Origin: Alkaliphilus sp. B6464
GTDB lineage: Bacteria > Bacillota > Clostridia > Peptostreptococcales > Natronincolaceae
DNA: 64,000 nt
Reading direction: 5' to 3'
Assembly (NCBI RefSeq): GCF_018141165.1
Contig: NZ_CP058557.1
Coordinates: forward strand, 1,860,001 to 1,924,000
Below the pieces are notes generated by a model, which ran no database searches, was not told the origin of the DNA, and worked only from the letters and a program-made list of their open reading frames with translations. Below, in pieces: positions 21,440 through 29,684 of the stretch. The translations under genes were made by a program, and so were the position numbers. The stretch's first letter is position 1, and the number at the start of each line of letters is the position of its first letter.

Positions 21440-21640
21440 TGCGGTATTGTTCTTTATGGCAGGTCTCCTGGCTTAGAATCATAACACATCTAATACCTTC
21501 CCATTTTTTACAAAACAGTGGCATAGTTATAGATGTACTCCTCTTTACAGTGGCGGGACCGCGTCGGATTTTAACCGAACTTCCCTTTTAAGCTGTTAAT
21601 TTAATTAAAACAGCACCATAAATCTATGTATTTACTTTTT
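21440..21640 (-). promoter_or_regulatory. Adenosylcobalamin riboswitch
   Basis: The minus strand shows the standard landmarks in order: GGTGCTG (21611-21617), AAAAGGGAA with the following TCGGTTAAAATCCGAC hairpin, CGGTCCCGCCACTGTAA, and finally AAGCCAGGAGACCTGCC (21458-21474). The aptamer is followed by a mini-ORF and an intrinsic terminator, so B12 probably causes premature termination. Downstream are the AspT-like transporter and the CoA-transferase. Confidence 0.95.
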
Positions 21641-21720
21641 CACAGTTATTGTATCAGACAATCTATATATAGGCAATATCTTTATTCGTGTGTTGAAATT
21701 AGTATCTAGCTATAAATAAT

Positions 21721-21746
21721 AAAGGAAGGACAATTGTCCTTCCTTT
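21721..21746 (-). terminator. Terminator of the rubredoxin gene
   Basis: AAAGGAAGGACAATTGTCC plus TTCCTTT: a 13-bp perfect palindrome between rubredoxin and the riboswitch, followed by T-rich sequence on the minus strand. Confidence 0.85.
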
Positions 21747-21772
21747 ATTATTTATATTTTATGTATTTTTAA

Positions 21773-21931
21773 TTATTCTTCTGGCTCAAACATATCTTTG
21801 CTAACGCCACAAACTGGACATACCCAATCCTCTGGGATATCTTCAAAAGCTGTTCCTGGAGCTACTCCTCCATCAGGATCTCCTAACTCTGGATCATAAA
21901 CATAGCCACATGGTATACATACATATTTCAT
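21773..21931 (-). CDS. Rubredoxin
   Basis: 52 residues from the ATG at 21931, which has GAGAGGAG upstream; a longer frame to 22003 lacks a binding site. The two iron-ligand pairs are CIPCGY (residues 5-8) and CPVCGVSKD (about 38-41), with the usual [10 protein letters not shown] and WVCP. A cytoplasmic one-electron carrier, often used in oxygen and superoxide detoxification in clostridia. Monocistronic. Confidence 0.98.
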   Translation of the reverse strand: MKYVCIPCGYVYDPELGDPDGGVAPGTAFEDIPEDWVCPVCGVSKDMFEPEE

Positions 21932-22132
21932 AATTACATGTCTCCTCTCTCTTAAAATGATATTTAATTTAATTATGTATTTCAACATTACCATTATACC
22001 CAATAATATGCAACAGTAAACAAAAAAAGAATATAAATTAGCTAGTATAGTTGTTCCAAAGATGTAACTACTTTTAGTATTATTAATAAAATGTAATTAA
22101 CTCAATCATTTAATTTGAGAGGAGAAAAAGTT

Positions 22133-22738
22133 ATGGATAAAAGATTTCCGGTTTATATTAGTACAATGAAATTAACAATGCCAAGATTAGAAGTGTATTA
22201 TCCAGTAGTAAGTGGATTAGATAATATAAATGTACAGAAAAAAATAAATAGTAACATATTAAACTTAGTCTATCAAATGATAAAGGATCAAGGATATTAT
22301 GAAAATCCACAGACTACAATTACAGGTTATTATGAAATTAAGACAAATGAGAGAGGTATACTAAGTATTGCATTAACCAATTATGCCTTCTCTGGAGGAG
22401 CCCATGGATTAACAATTATGAAATCACTTACTTTTGATGTGGAGACAGGAAAACTATATTCCTTAAAGGATTTATTTAAAGATGGCAGTAATTATGTAGA
22501 TGTGTTATCAGCAATTATTGAAGAACAGATAGGAGAAAGAGATATTCCGCTAATAACAAAATTCGATAAAATTAGACCAGATCAAGATTTTTATATAGCG
22601 GATAAAGCCTTAGTTATATATTTTCAACTTTATGATTTAGAGCCATATGCATATGGCTTTCCGCAATTTCCTATATCGGTTTATGAAATTCAAGATATAA
22701 TAAAAGAAGATGGGCCTTTAGGACAAATGCTATACTAG
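22133..22738 (+). CDS. DUF3298/DUF4163 domain protein (RsiV-like fold)
   Basis: 201 residues from ATG 22133, with GAGAGGAG ahead; an upstream ATG at 22115 lies before that site. It carries the conserved YAFSGGAHGLTIMKSLTFD segment of DUF3298 (about residues 86-104), followed by LKDLF and the final YGFPQFPISVYEI. Similar domains are found in the anti-sigma factor RsiV and in lipoproteins, but here there is no signal peptide or membrane segment, so it looks cytoplasmic. Function unknown. Its terminator is the insertion point of the group II intron. Confidence 0.8.
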   Translation: MDKRFPVYISTMKLTMPRLEVYYPVVSGLDNINVQKKINSNILNLVYQMIKDQGYYENPQTTITGYYEIKTNERGILSIALTNYAFSGGAHGLTIMKSLTFDVETGKLYSLKDLFKDGSNYVDVLSAIIEEQIGERDIPLITKFDKIRPDQDFYIADKALVIYFQLYDLEPYAYGFPQFPISVYEIQDIIKEDGPLGQMLY

Positions 22739-22763
22739 CATATATTAAAAAAATGTATAAACT

Positions 22764-22788
22764 AAAAGATGCTAATAGGCATCTTTTT
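22764..22788 (+). terminator. Terminator of the DUF3298 gene and target of the intron
   Basis: AAAAGATGC, loop TAATA, GGCATCTTTTT. The group II intron 5' end (GTGCGAC) begins on the very next base, the preferred site type of group IIC introns. Confidence 0.85.
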
Positions 22789-23432
22789 GTGCGACGGGCA
22801 GTCGCATGGGGTGCTAAGTCAGTTAGCACCCTTCATATCTTTAATGGACAGAGACGTCATTTCGATGAAACGACTGGCAGAAGTTAATAGATGTTGAATC
22901 CCAGATGGTGAAAGTCCATCCCCGAGGAGACTGACCTAGCTCGGGAAGCTTAATCTAGGGCATTATCGTGAGGTATTGTCTGAAGGAGATGCGGATAATC
23001 GAGAGACCCGTAGGCGAAACAATAGACCCTAATACAATAAGTGTGAAGCACGGCGGCGGGTTAAGTTGGCGACTTTGCGAAAAATGAGGAAGCCCACTAA
23101 AAGACATTTCTTTTAGACGTCAGACCAAGGAAATGTGACTTAAAACGTGATGGTGCAGGGTATGTTGTGAAGGGAAATGCGATAACCCCGTGAGGTCTCC
23201 ATCTTTCCAAACAGGTAGGGTTCTAGTCTATAAGGGTAATCCGAAGTGACAAAGAACAGATGGAGAAGTCAGACGTTCTCATAGTACGGAAGTAGTTTGA
23301 TGACCATAACATCAAATGAACGGAAGGGGAGCGACCTATGGCTCCAAGTCATGAATTGGATGTAATGCTAACAATCATGTTACCGTGGTAAAACCGTTTA
23401 AAAGTACATCAAGGAAAGGCGTGGAATAATAA

Positions 23433-24135
23433 ATGAATCAAGAGTGGAAATTCAAGTTACATAGTGTATATGGACAACTGTTGTTTGATCGTAAATTAAC
23501 CCAAAGCTTTGAGCAAGTAAAGGCGAATAAAGGCGCTGGTGGAATAGATGGTCAAACAATAGAAAGTTATGAGGCTAAATTAGAAGAAAACATCATGGAA
23601 CTGCTAAATAATCTTAAGACAAAAACTTACCAAGCTCAACCAGTTAGAAGAGTATACATTCCAAAGAAAAATGAAAAGAAACGTTCATTGGGTATTCCAA
23701 CTATAGAGGACCGAATTGTTCAGCAAAGTGTAGTAAATGTACTTCAACCAATATTTGAAGATAAACTTTTTCATAACTGGTCCGTAGGATATAGACCTAA
23801 TCGCGGAGTCGAAAGGGCACTGCAAATAATCCTATGGAATATTGAACAAGGATATAACTATATATATGACTGCGACATAAAAGGATTCTTTGATAATATT
23901 TCTCATAAGAAGCTCATAACAGTTCTAAAGAAATATGTATCCGATCGGACAATATTAGGAACAATTGATCAATGGCTTAAAGCAGGATTCTTGGAAGAAG
24001 GAAAACTCATACATTCTGACTACGGGACACCGCAAGGCGGGGTAATTTCACCACTTCTTGCCAATGTATATCTAAATGAATTAGACTGGGAATGGGATTT
24101 ACATGGTATAAGATTTGTTCGCTATGCTGATGACT
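23433..24135 (+). CDS. Outer intron reverse transcriptase/maturase, 5' exon
   Basis: The first 234 codons plus one base of the intron-encoded protein: RT0-RT4 motifs including GIPTIEDRIVQQ, SVGYRPNRG, DCDIKGFFDNI and GTPQGGVISPLLANVYLNEL, ending in FVRYADD. The frame is cut exactly after the YADD catalytic box by the inner intron. Excision of 24136-26004 joins it in frame to the 3' exon for a protein of 477 residues. Unspliced, translation runs 10 codons into the inner intron and stops at 24167. Confidence 0.9.
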
Positions 24136-26004
24136 GTGCGCCACGAAGGCGTGTCCAAGTAGCGTAGCTACTTGAAGACAGCTATGCTGTGCAGATGATG
24201 GCGGTAGGCCCGCCGAAATCGCCATACAGGTGGAGGTTTCAAACTACCTTAAGGTGCTGTGGTCAAAAGCCATGGTATTGAGCGTTAAGGAAAAGGCAGT
24301 ATCTAAACTGTCAAGTGCGTATTAAGGAGATGAACGAGCAAGTGAACCACTTACGAAAATGTCGAAAGCGTAGAGATTCCATCAAAACCAGGGGGTTGTC
24401 GTTAATCTGGGATAAGTCTAGGGGAAACCTGTTTACTGCCTAGATGGTGGGCGGCATAAAGGTGGCATGAACTTAATACAGGCGTCTGTACGGAACGTGG
24501 GAACCCACGGACTGATGTCAAGGGAGTATATCAAGCGGAAGAACCGCAAGATAAGAGTACCAATGCAGTCATGGGGGCAGATTGGGTTGTAGTAGTGAGG
24601 AAGTTTCTGTAATGGGAATGGAGTGAAGAACCCGAGTTATTCAGTTTCAAGAATAAGTCAACTTTGAAAGGAGGAGGAGCTTATGCAAGAAACAAAGCCA
24701 TATAATATTTCAAAATGGAAAGTGAAAGAAGCCTACGAAAAGGTGAAAGCAAACAAGGGAACATACGGAGTCGATGAACAATCAATTGAAGATTTTGAGA
24801 AGAATCTAAATAATAATCTATACAAAATCTGGAATAGGATGTCATCAGGGAGTTACTTCCCCAAACCTGTAAGGGCAGTAGCAATACCTAAGAAAAATGG
24901 AGGGACTCGTATCTTAGGAATACCAACAGTAGAAGATAGGGTTGCACAAATGGTGGCTAAAATGTACTTTGAACCCTGTGTAGAACCAATATTCTATGAG
25001 GATTCCTATGGATATAGACCGAATAAATCAGCGATACAAGCATTGGAGATCACAAGAGAAAGATGTTGGAGAAAAGATTGGGTGTTAGAATTTGATATTA
25101 AAGGTCTTTTCGATAATATACGGCATGATTACCTAATAGAAATGGTAAGTCGGCATACAGAAGAAGCATGGATAATTATGTATATTAAACGCTGGCTGGT
25201 TGTACCATTTCAAATGGAGGATGGAACAGTCATCGAAAGAACTTCTGGTACACCACAAGGTGGGGTAATCAGTCCAGTACTCTCAAACTTGTTTCTACAC
25301 TATGTATTTGATGACTTTATGACAAAACAGTTTCCAACAATACCTTGGGCAAGATACGCAGATGATGGAATAGCACATTGCGTATCTTTAAAGCAGGCGA
25401 AGTATCTTCAACGAAGATTAGAAGAGCGATTTCTGATGTTTGGACTTGGATTGAACTTAGAAAAGACAAGAACCGTGTATTGTAAAGATGAAGACCGAAA
25501 GGGGAATCATGAATATACATCTTTTGACTTTTTAGGGTATACATTCAGACCAAGACATGCAAAGAATAAGTATGGAAAATTCTTTACAAACTTTCTTCCA
25601 GCTATTGGCGAGAAAGCAAAGAAATCTATACGGAAAGAAGTCCGAAGTTGGAAATTGCAACTGAAACCTGACAAAGATTTATGGGATATAGCAAATATGT
25701 TCAATAGTAAGATACAGGGTTGGATTAATTATTACACGCATTTCTACAAATCAGAGATATACGATGTATTAAGGTATATCAATGGATGTCTTGTTAACTG
25801 GGTTCGTAGAAAATATAAGAAGCGAGGGTCAAGGCGACGTGCTGAGTATTGGCTTGGTATAATAGCAAGGCGTGATAAGAATCTGTTTGCACACTGGAGG
25901 TTTGGAATATTACCATCGGCTGGATAATGGGAGCCGTATGAGCTGAGAGGTTCACGTACGGTTCTGAGAGGGACTTAAGGGGAGGTTCCTTAGGTCTACT
26001 CACT
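24136..26004 (+). mobile_element. Inner group II intron nested in the outer RT gene
   Basis: Begins GTGCGCCACGAAGGCGTG directly after the YADD codons of the outer RT. A ribozyme region of about 540 bases, its own RT ORF (24683-25927), then domain V (GAGCCGTATGAG ... CGTACGGTTC, 25930-25965) and domain VI ending CTACTCACT. Frame restoration needs the 3' splice after 26004; a more canonical AC end at 26003 would leave one extra T and shift the frame. About 1.87 kb, apparently complete. Confidence 0.88.
24683..25927 (+). CDS. Inner intron reverse transcriptase/maturase
   Basis: 414 residues behind AAAGGAGGAGGAGCTT. RT domain with GIPTVEDRVAQMVAK, DSYGYRPNKSA, EFDIKGLFDNI, TSGTPQGGVISPVLSN and the active site RYADD (about residue 227), then thumb and maturase domain X (INYYTHFYKSEIYDVLRYIN). 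The C-terminus ends GIIARRDKNLFAHWRFG and no HNH endonuclease follows, so it would rely on endonuclease-independent retrohoming. All key residues are intact, which argues for recent activity. Confidence 0.95.
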   Translation: MQETKPYNISKWKVKEAYEKVKANKGTYGVDEQSIEDFEKNLNNNLYKIWNRMSSGSYFPKPVRAVAIPKKNGGTRILGIPTVEDRVAQMVAKMYFEPCVEPIFYEDSYGYRPNKSAIQALEITRERCWRKDWVLEFDIKGLFDNIRHDYLIEMVSRHTEEAWIIMYIKRWLVVPFQMEDGTVIERTSGTPQGGVISPVLSNLFLHYVFDDFMTKQFPTIPWARYADDGIAHCVSLKQAKYLQRRLEERFLMFGLGLNLEKTRTVYCKDEDRKGNHEYTSFDFLGYTFRPRHAKNKYGKFFTNFLPAIGEKAKKSIRKEVRSWKLQLKPDKDLWDIANMFNSKIQGWINYYTHFYKSEIYDVLRYINGCLVNWVRRKYKKRGSRRRAEYWLGIIARRDKNLFAHWRFGILPSAG

Positions 26005-26735
26005 TTTTACTGTTTGCTAAATCAAAAGAAGCTATTGAAAGGGCAGAAGCTCTAACTAAAGAAAAGTTAGATGAATTAGAATTAGAAGTCTCAAAAGAGA
26101 AAACAAAAATAGTTAACTTTCAAGAAGAAGATTTCGACTTCTTAGGATTTACTTTTCATCATTGGAGGCCAGGAAAAAAGGGTAATAATCAAATTTTCCA
26201 TGTTACTCCTAAGAAAGATTCTATTAAGGACTTTCGATTGAAAATTAAAGAAAAGACACAAAAGAGACTAACCCTAAGTAAAGAACAGTGGATAAACCGA
26301 GTTAATCCAATTATTCGGGGAAAAGTTAACTACTATACAACTGTAATAAAAGCTATTAAAACTAATGAGCAATACGGCCAAAAGAGCCGATGCGTAACTA
26401 GATGGATGAGAACAATACTATTATCTGTAGATGGTTATATAAGAAGGAGATTACGCGTAGCGTTTATTCATAAACATCCCTCTCAAAAGAAAGGAATGAA
26501 GATGAATTCCAAATGGAATAATGCTTTCTTTGTGGGAATTAAACTTATACCTAGCTATTGGCTATATCTAAATAAAGCATATGGATATACACTACAAGAT
26601 TATCTAGAAGAATTAAAAAGCAAATCAAAGCAAAAAGTACAGCGTGCCATAGAAAGAACACATGAAAAGGGTGAAGAGTATTACACTCCCCACCGACTCC
26701 AGAAGATGCAAAATGCCTGGAATGCATCCTCTTGA
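26005..26735 (+). CDS. Outer intron reverse transcriptase/maturase, 3' exon
   Basis: Continues the outer RT at F-LLFAKSKEAIERAEAL right after YADD, then SKEKTKIVNFQEEDFDFLGFTFHHW (RT7), thumb and maturase domain X (INPIIRGKVNYYTT-like segment and WMRTILLSVDGYIRRRLR). The reading frame is open from 26004 to the TGA at 26733-26735. It has no HNH domain. On its own it would not be translated as a functional protein. Confidence 0.88.
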
Positions 26736-26858
26736 TAAACATTTTAACATTTGGTAAGCCGTATGCCTTAGTAGGGCACGTACGGTTTGATAAGGGGGGA
26801 GCTATGAAAATAGTTTCCCTACTTTATTATTGCTTAGAAAATTATAAATTTTTTAATT

Positions 26859-26872
26859 TTGACCTAGGTCAA
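26859..26872. promoter_or_regulatory. Perfect 14-bp palindrome upstream of the HMA gene
   Basis: TTGACCTAGGTCAA, followed by AGGTTT and, 22 bases on, TATAAT (26895-26900). It is shaped like a dimeric regulator site (CRP/FNR-type or MerR-type half sites) and also contains a -35-like TTGACC. The regulator is unknown. Confidence 0.5.
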
Positions 26873-26953
26873 GGTTTAATAACAAACTTATAGCTATAAT
26901 AAAGATATAAAATAAAAGATAAAAAATAAAAAATATTAAGGAGGTTGTCTATT

Positions 26954-27169
26954 ATGATAACAAAAACATACCAATTGGAAACATTAACATGCCCTAGCTG
27001 TGCAATGAAAATTGAAGCTTCCGTAAAAAAAATGATTGGGGTAGAAAAGGTAGAGGTGCTTTTTAATTCGAGTAGAGTAAAGGTATATTTTGATGAAGCA
27101 GTTCAAAATAGTGATGAAATCAAAAATACTATTGAAAAAGTAGGTTTCGATGTTTTAGGTATAAAATAG
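26954..27169 (+). CDS. Heavy-metal-associated (HMA) domain protein, metallochaperone-like
   Basis: 71 residues from ATG 26954 behind AAGGAGG. One HMA fold with the metal site CPSC (in ETLTCPSCAMKIEASVKK). Such proteins deliver Cu(I) or Zn(II) to P1B ATPases. The ATPase 86 bases downstream lacks an N-terminal HMA domain of its own, so the two probably work together. Confidence 0.92.
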   Translation: MITKTYQLETLTCPSCAMKIEASVKKMIGVEKVEVLFNSSRVKVYFDEAVQNSDEIKNTIEKVGFDVLGIK

Positions 27170-27255
27170 CAAAGAAGATTCGATTCATAAGAAGTATTAG
27201 CTCCAGCTGAATTAGAGTTAACCTAATATTATTAAACCGTAAAGGAGAGATGACT

Positions 27256-29103
27256 ATGTTTAAAATAAGTAAATTTCAAAGAATAGTTGTATCTGGAGTT
27301 ATGATAGTCATCTCCCTATTACTTAATTACTTAGCTTTATATAAGACATTATCTAATATGCTTTTAGTTGTAGCTGCTATTATTTCAGGTTATCCAATTG
27401 CACTTAATGCTATTAGAGCATTAAGATATAAAATTTTAGGTATCGATGCTCTTGTTACTACAGCTGTTATCGGTGCCTTTTTTATACAAGAATACTTTGA
27501 GATGGCAGCCGTGACTTTCTTATTTATGTTTGGAAACTATTTAGAGTCTAGAACATTAGAAAAGACACGATCTTCAATAAAAGCCCTGTTAGATTTGGCA
27601 CCAGATAGAGCTAGAGTAATTCGGGATGATATGGAAGTTGAAGTTTTACCCGAAGAAGTAGTAAAGGGAGATATAGTAATAGTAAAACCAGGAGAAAAAA
27701 TACCCGTCGACGGTACTGTTATAGAGGGAAAAGCATATGTAAATCAGGCTGCAATTACAGGCGAATCTGTTCCTATAAGCCGTGAAAATGGCGAAGGTAT
27801 ATTCTCGGGTACAATTATAGAGTCTGGATATCTTAAAATAACAGCAGATAGAGTAGGTGAAGATACAACATTTGCTCGTATATTAGAAATGGTAGAAGAG
27901 GCTCAAGACAAAAAAGCAAAAACACAAAAATTTTTAGAAGTATTTTCAAAATATTATACACCAGGAATTATAGTATTAACAGTTATAGTATATTTATTAA
28001 CTAAAGACATTGAACTTGCCCTTACACTTCTAGTCATTGCTTGTCCAGGTGCTCTTGTAATATCAGCTCCGGTTTCTGTAGTAGCTGGTATTGGAAATGG
28101 AGCAAAGCATGGAGTTTTAATTAAAGGTGGAGAAATAATAGAAAAAATGGGAAAAGTTAGAGTAATTGCTTTTGACAAAACTGGAACCCTTACAATAGGA
28201 AGACCTCAAATAACTAATATAAAATCATACGGGTTAGGTGAAAATGAGATTTTAAAATTAACTGCAAGTGGAGAACTATATTCAGAACATCCTCTAGCCA
28301 AGGCCATATTAGAAGGAGCGAAGGATAGAAATATATTAGGCTTAATAAAACCAGAATATACGGAAATTATAACTGGTCAAGGGCTAATAGCTAAAATAGG
28401 AGACACAAATATTCTAATAGGTAATAGAAAACTACTTCAATCTAATGGAATAGCAATATATGAAGAAGTAGAAAAATATATACAGAAGGAAGAGTCAGAA
28501 GCGCAAACTGTTGTGTTGGTAGCAGATTCTGAAAAACTACTAGGCGTAATATCTATTGCAGATAAACTTAGACCAGATGGCGCAGAATTAATAAAGAAAC
28601 TAAAGTCCCAAGGTATTAAAAAGGTAGTAATGCTAACAGGTGACAACAGACTTGCAGCAAAATCAATTGCAAACAGGCTAGGTTTAGATGATTACTATGC
28701 AGAATTATTACCAGAAGATAAAGTAACAAAATTAAAAGATCTACAAGAAAAACATGGTATGACAGCAATGGTTGGTGATGGAGTTAACGATGCTCCGGCT
28801 CTAGCTACAGCGGACTTAGGTATTGCTATAGGTGGCGCTGGAAGTGATGTAGCTATGGAAACAGCTGATGTAGTTTTAATGTCCGATGAGTTGAATAAAG
28901 TATCTTATGCGGTAGGCCTTAGTCGTGCTACAGTAAGAAATATGAAACAAAATATTTATTTTGCAATAGTTGTAGTAATAGGTTTGATTATAGGAGTCTT
29001 AGGAAAAACTGTTTTTCTTTCAGCTGGAATGCTAATACACGAAATGAGTGTTTTATTAGTAATAGTTAATGCAGTTAGACTTTTAAAGTATGAAGAAAAG
29101 TAG
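27256..29103 (+). CDS. P1B-type metal-transporting ATPase with CPG motif
   Basis: 615 residues from ATG 27256, 9 bases after AAAGGAG; ATG 27250 is too close to that site. It has no N-terminal HMA. Actuator loop TGES, phosphorylation site DKTGTLT (about residue 308), GDG-VNDAP hinge. The membrane metal-site motif is CPG in VIACPGALVISAPVS instead of the CPC of Cu and Zn/Cd pumps, and the last membrane segment carries HEMSVLLVIVNAVRLL, recalling the HEGG/HEGS of P1B-4 pumps and lacking the Asp of ZntA types. Metal specificity is therefore open. It follows the HMA chaperone gene. Confidence 0.9.
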   Translation: MFKISKFQRIVVSGVMIVISLLLNYLALYKTLSNMLLVVAAIISGYPIALNAIRALRYKILGIDALVTTAVIGAFFIQEYFEMAAVTFLFMFGNYLESRTLEKTRSSIKALLDLAPDRARVIRDDMEVEVLPEEVVKGDIVIVKPGEKIPVDGTVIEGKAYVNQAAITGESVPISRENGEGIFSGTIIESGYLKITADRVGEDTTFARILEMVEEAQDKKAKTQKFLEVFSKYYTPGIIVLTVIVYLLTKDIELALTLLVIACPGALVISAPVSVVAGIGNGAKHGVLIKGGEIIEKMGKVRVIAFDKTGTLTIGRPQITNIKSYGLGENEILKLTASGELYSEHPLAKAILEGAKDRNILGLIKPEYTEIITGQGLIAKIGDTNILIGNRKLLQSNGIAIYEEVEKYIQKEESEAQTVVLVADSEKLLGVISIADKLRPDGAELIKKLKSQGIKKVVMLTGDNRLAAKSIANRLGLDDYYAELLPEDKVTKLKDLQEKHGMTAMVGDGVNDAPALATADLGIAIGGAGSDVAMETADVVLMSDELNKVSYAVGLSRATVRNMKQNIYFAIVVVIGLIIGVLGKTVFLSAGMLIHEMSVLLVIVNAVRLLKYEEK

Positions 29104-29152
29104 ATGATTTATATATGAAGTATATAGGGGTGGAAGATCTAGCCACCAACTT

Positions 29153-29186
29153 AACTAGAAGGGCTTAATACCTTTCTAGTTTTTTA
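29153..29186 (+). terminator. Terminator after the CPG-type ATPase
   Basis: AACTAGAAGG / CCTTTCTAGTT hairpin with loop GCTTAATA and a T-run. A second short hairpin GGTGG ... CCACC precedes it. Confidence 0.85.
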
Positions 29187-29223
29187 TTTTAAATAAAAAT
29201 TAAAGACTTTTTAAAAAATATTG

Positions 29224-29282
29224 TTGCCAAAAATATGTAGATATAATATACTATAACTGAACATATGAATATACGTTCATAT
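29224..29282 (+). promoter_or_regulatory. Promoter and operator of the ArsR/CadC-type regulator
   Basis: TTGCCA (29224-29229), 17 bases, TATACT (29247-29252). Just downstream an inverted repeat ATATGAA (29263-29269) / TTCATAT (29276-29282) with a 6-base spacer resembles the imperfect operator of SmtB/CadC repressors and covers the expected transcription start, so repression by the downstream gene product is likely. Confidence 0.7.
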
Positions 29283-29301
29283 ATAAAGAAAGGATGATAT
29301 C

Positions 29302-29670
29302 ATGTCTATAAATCAAGTTAATACAGAGTCGTGTAACTGCAATGTTATACATGAAGATGTAGTTAATAGAGTTAAGCAATCAATGCCTCAAGAAGAAAAA
29401 TTATATGACTTAGCTGAATTATTTAAGGTTTTTGGAGATACAACAAGAATTAAAATTCTTCACGCATTATTTGAAGCAGAGATGTGTGTTTGTGATATAG
29501 CTGTATTACTGGGAATGAATCAATCAGCAATTTCCCATCAGTTAAGGGTACTTAAACAAGCTGGACTTGTAAAGTTTAGAAAAGATGGAAAGGTAGTTTA
29601 TTATTCCTTAGATGATGAACACGTAAAAAATATTTTTGAGCAAGGCTTTATTCATATAAATCATAAATAA
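29302..29670 (+). CDS. ArsR/SmtB-family metal-sensing repressor, CadC-like
   Basis: 122 residues with a winged-helix DNA-binding domain (FKVFGDTTRIKILHAL, then MNQSAISHQLRVLKQAGLV). CadC-type metal ligands are present: N-terminal CNC (residues 10-12) and CVCD in the alpha-3 helix (about 59-62). A C-terminal D-x-H-x-x-x pattern (DDEHVKNI with a final IHINH) could form the second (alpha-5) zinc site. It should release its operator on binding Cd, Pb or Zn. It is encoded 14 bases before the ATPase it probably controls. Confidence 0.92.
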   Translation: MSINQVNTESCNCNVIHEDVVNRVKQSMPQEEKLYDLAELFKVFGDTTRIKILHALFEAEMCVCDIAVLLGMNQSAISHQLRVLKQAGLVKFRKDGKVVYYSLDDEHVKNIFEQGFIHINHK

Positions 29671-29684
29671 ATGGGGGGAAAAAC

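Larger units (their letters stand above)
22789..26827 (+). mobile_element. Outer group II intron (IIC-like by site), interrupted
   Basis: The 5' end reads GTGCGACGGGCAGTCGC and lies next to a terminator T-run. A ribozyme region of about 640 bases (22789-23432, no ORF) precedes a reverse transcriptase ORF. The 3' end has a domain V-like hairpin (AGCCGTATG ... ACGTACGGTTT, 26757-26790) and a domain VI-like stem ending about CTACTTTAT (26827, uncertain by a few bases). The ORF is split by a second intron at 24136-26004. Without the insert the element would be about 2.17 kb. Class IIC is inferred from the insertion site, not from a fold. Confidence 0.85.

Noticed and set aside
26238-26735. Independent gene starting at ATG 26238
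   Set aside because: It is the 3' part of the outer intron's reverse transcriptase; the frame is open back to 26004 and joins the 5' exon.
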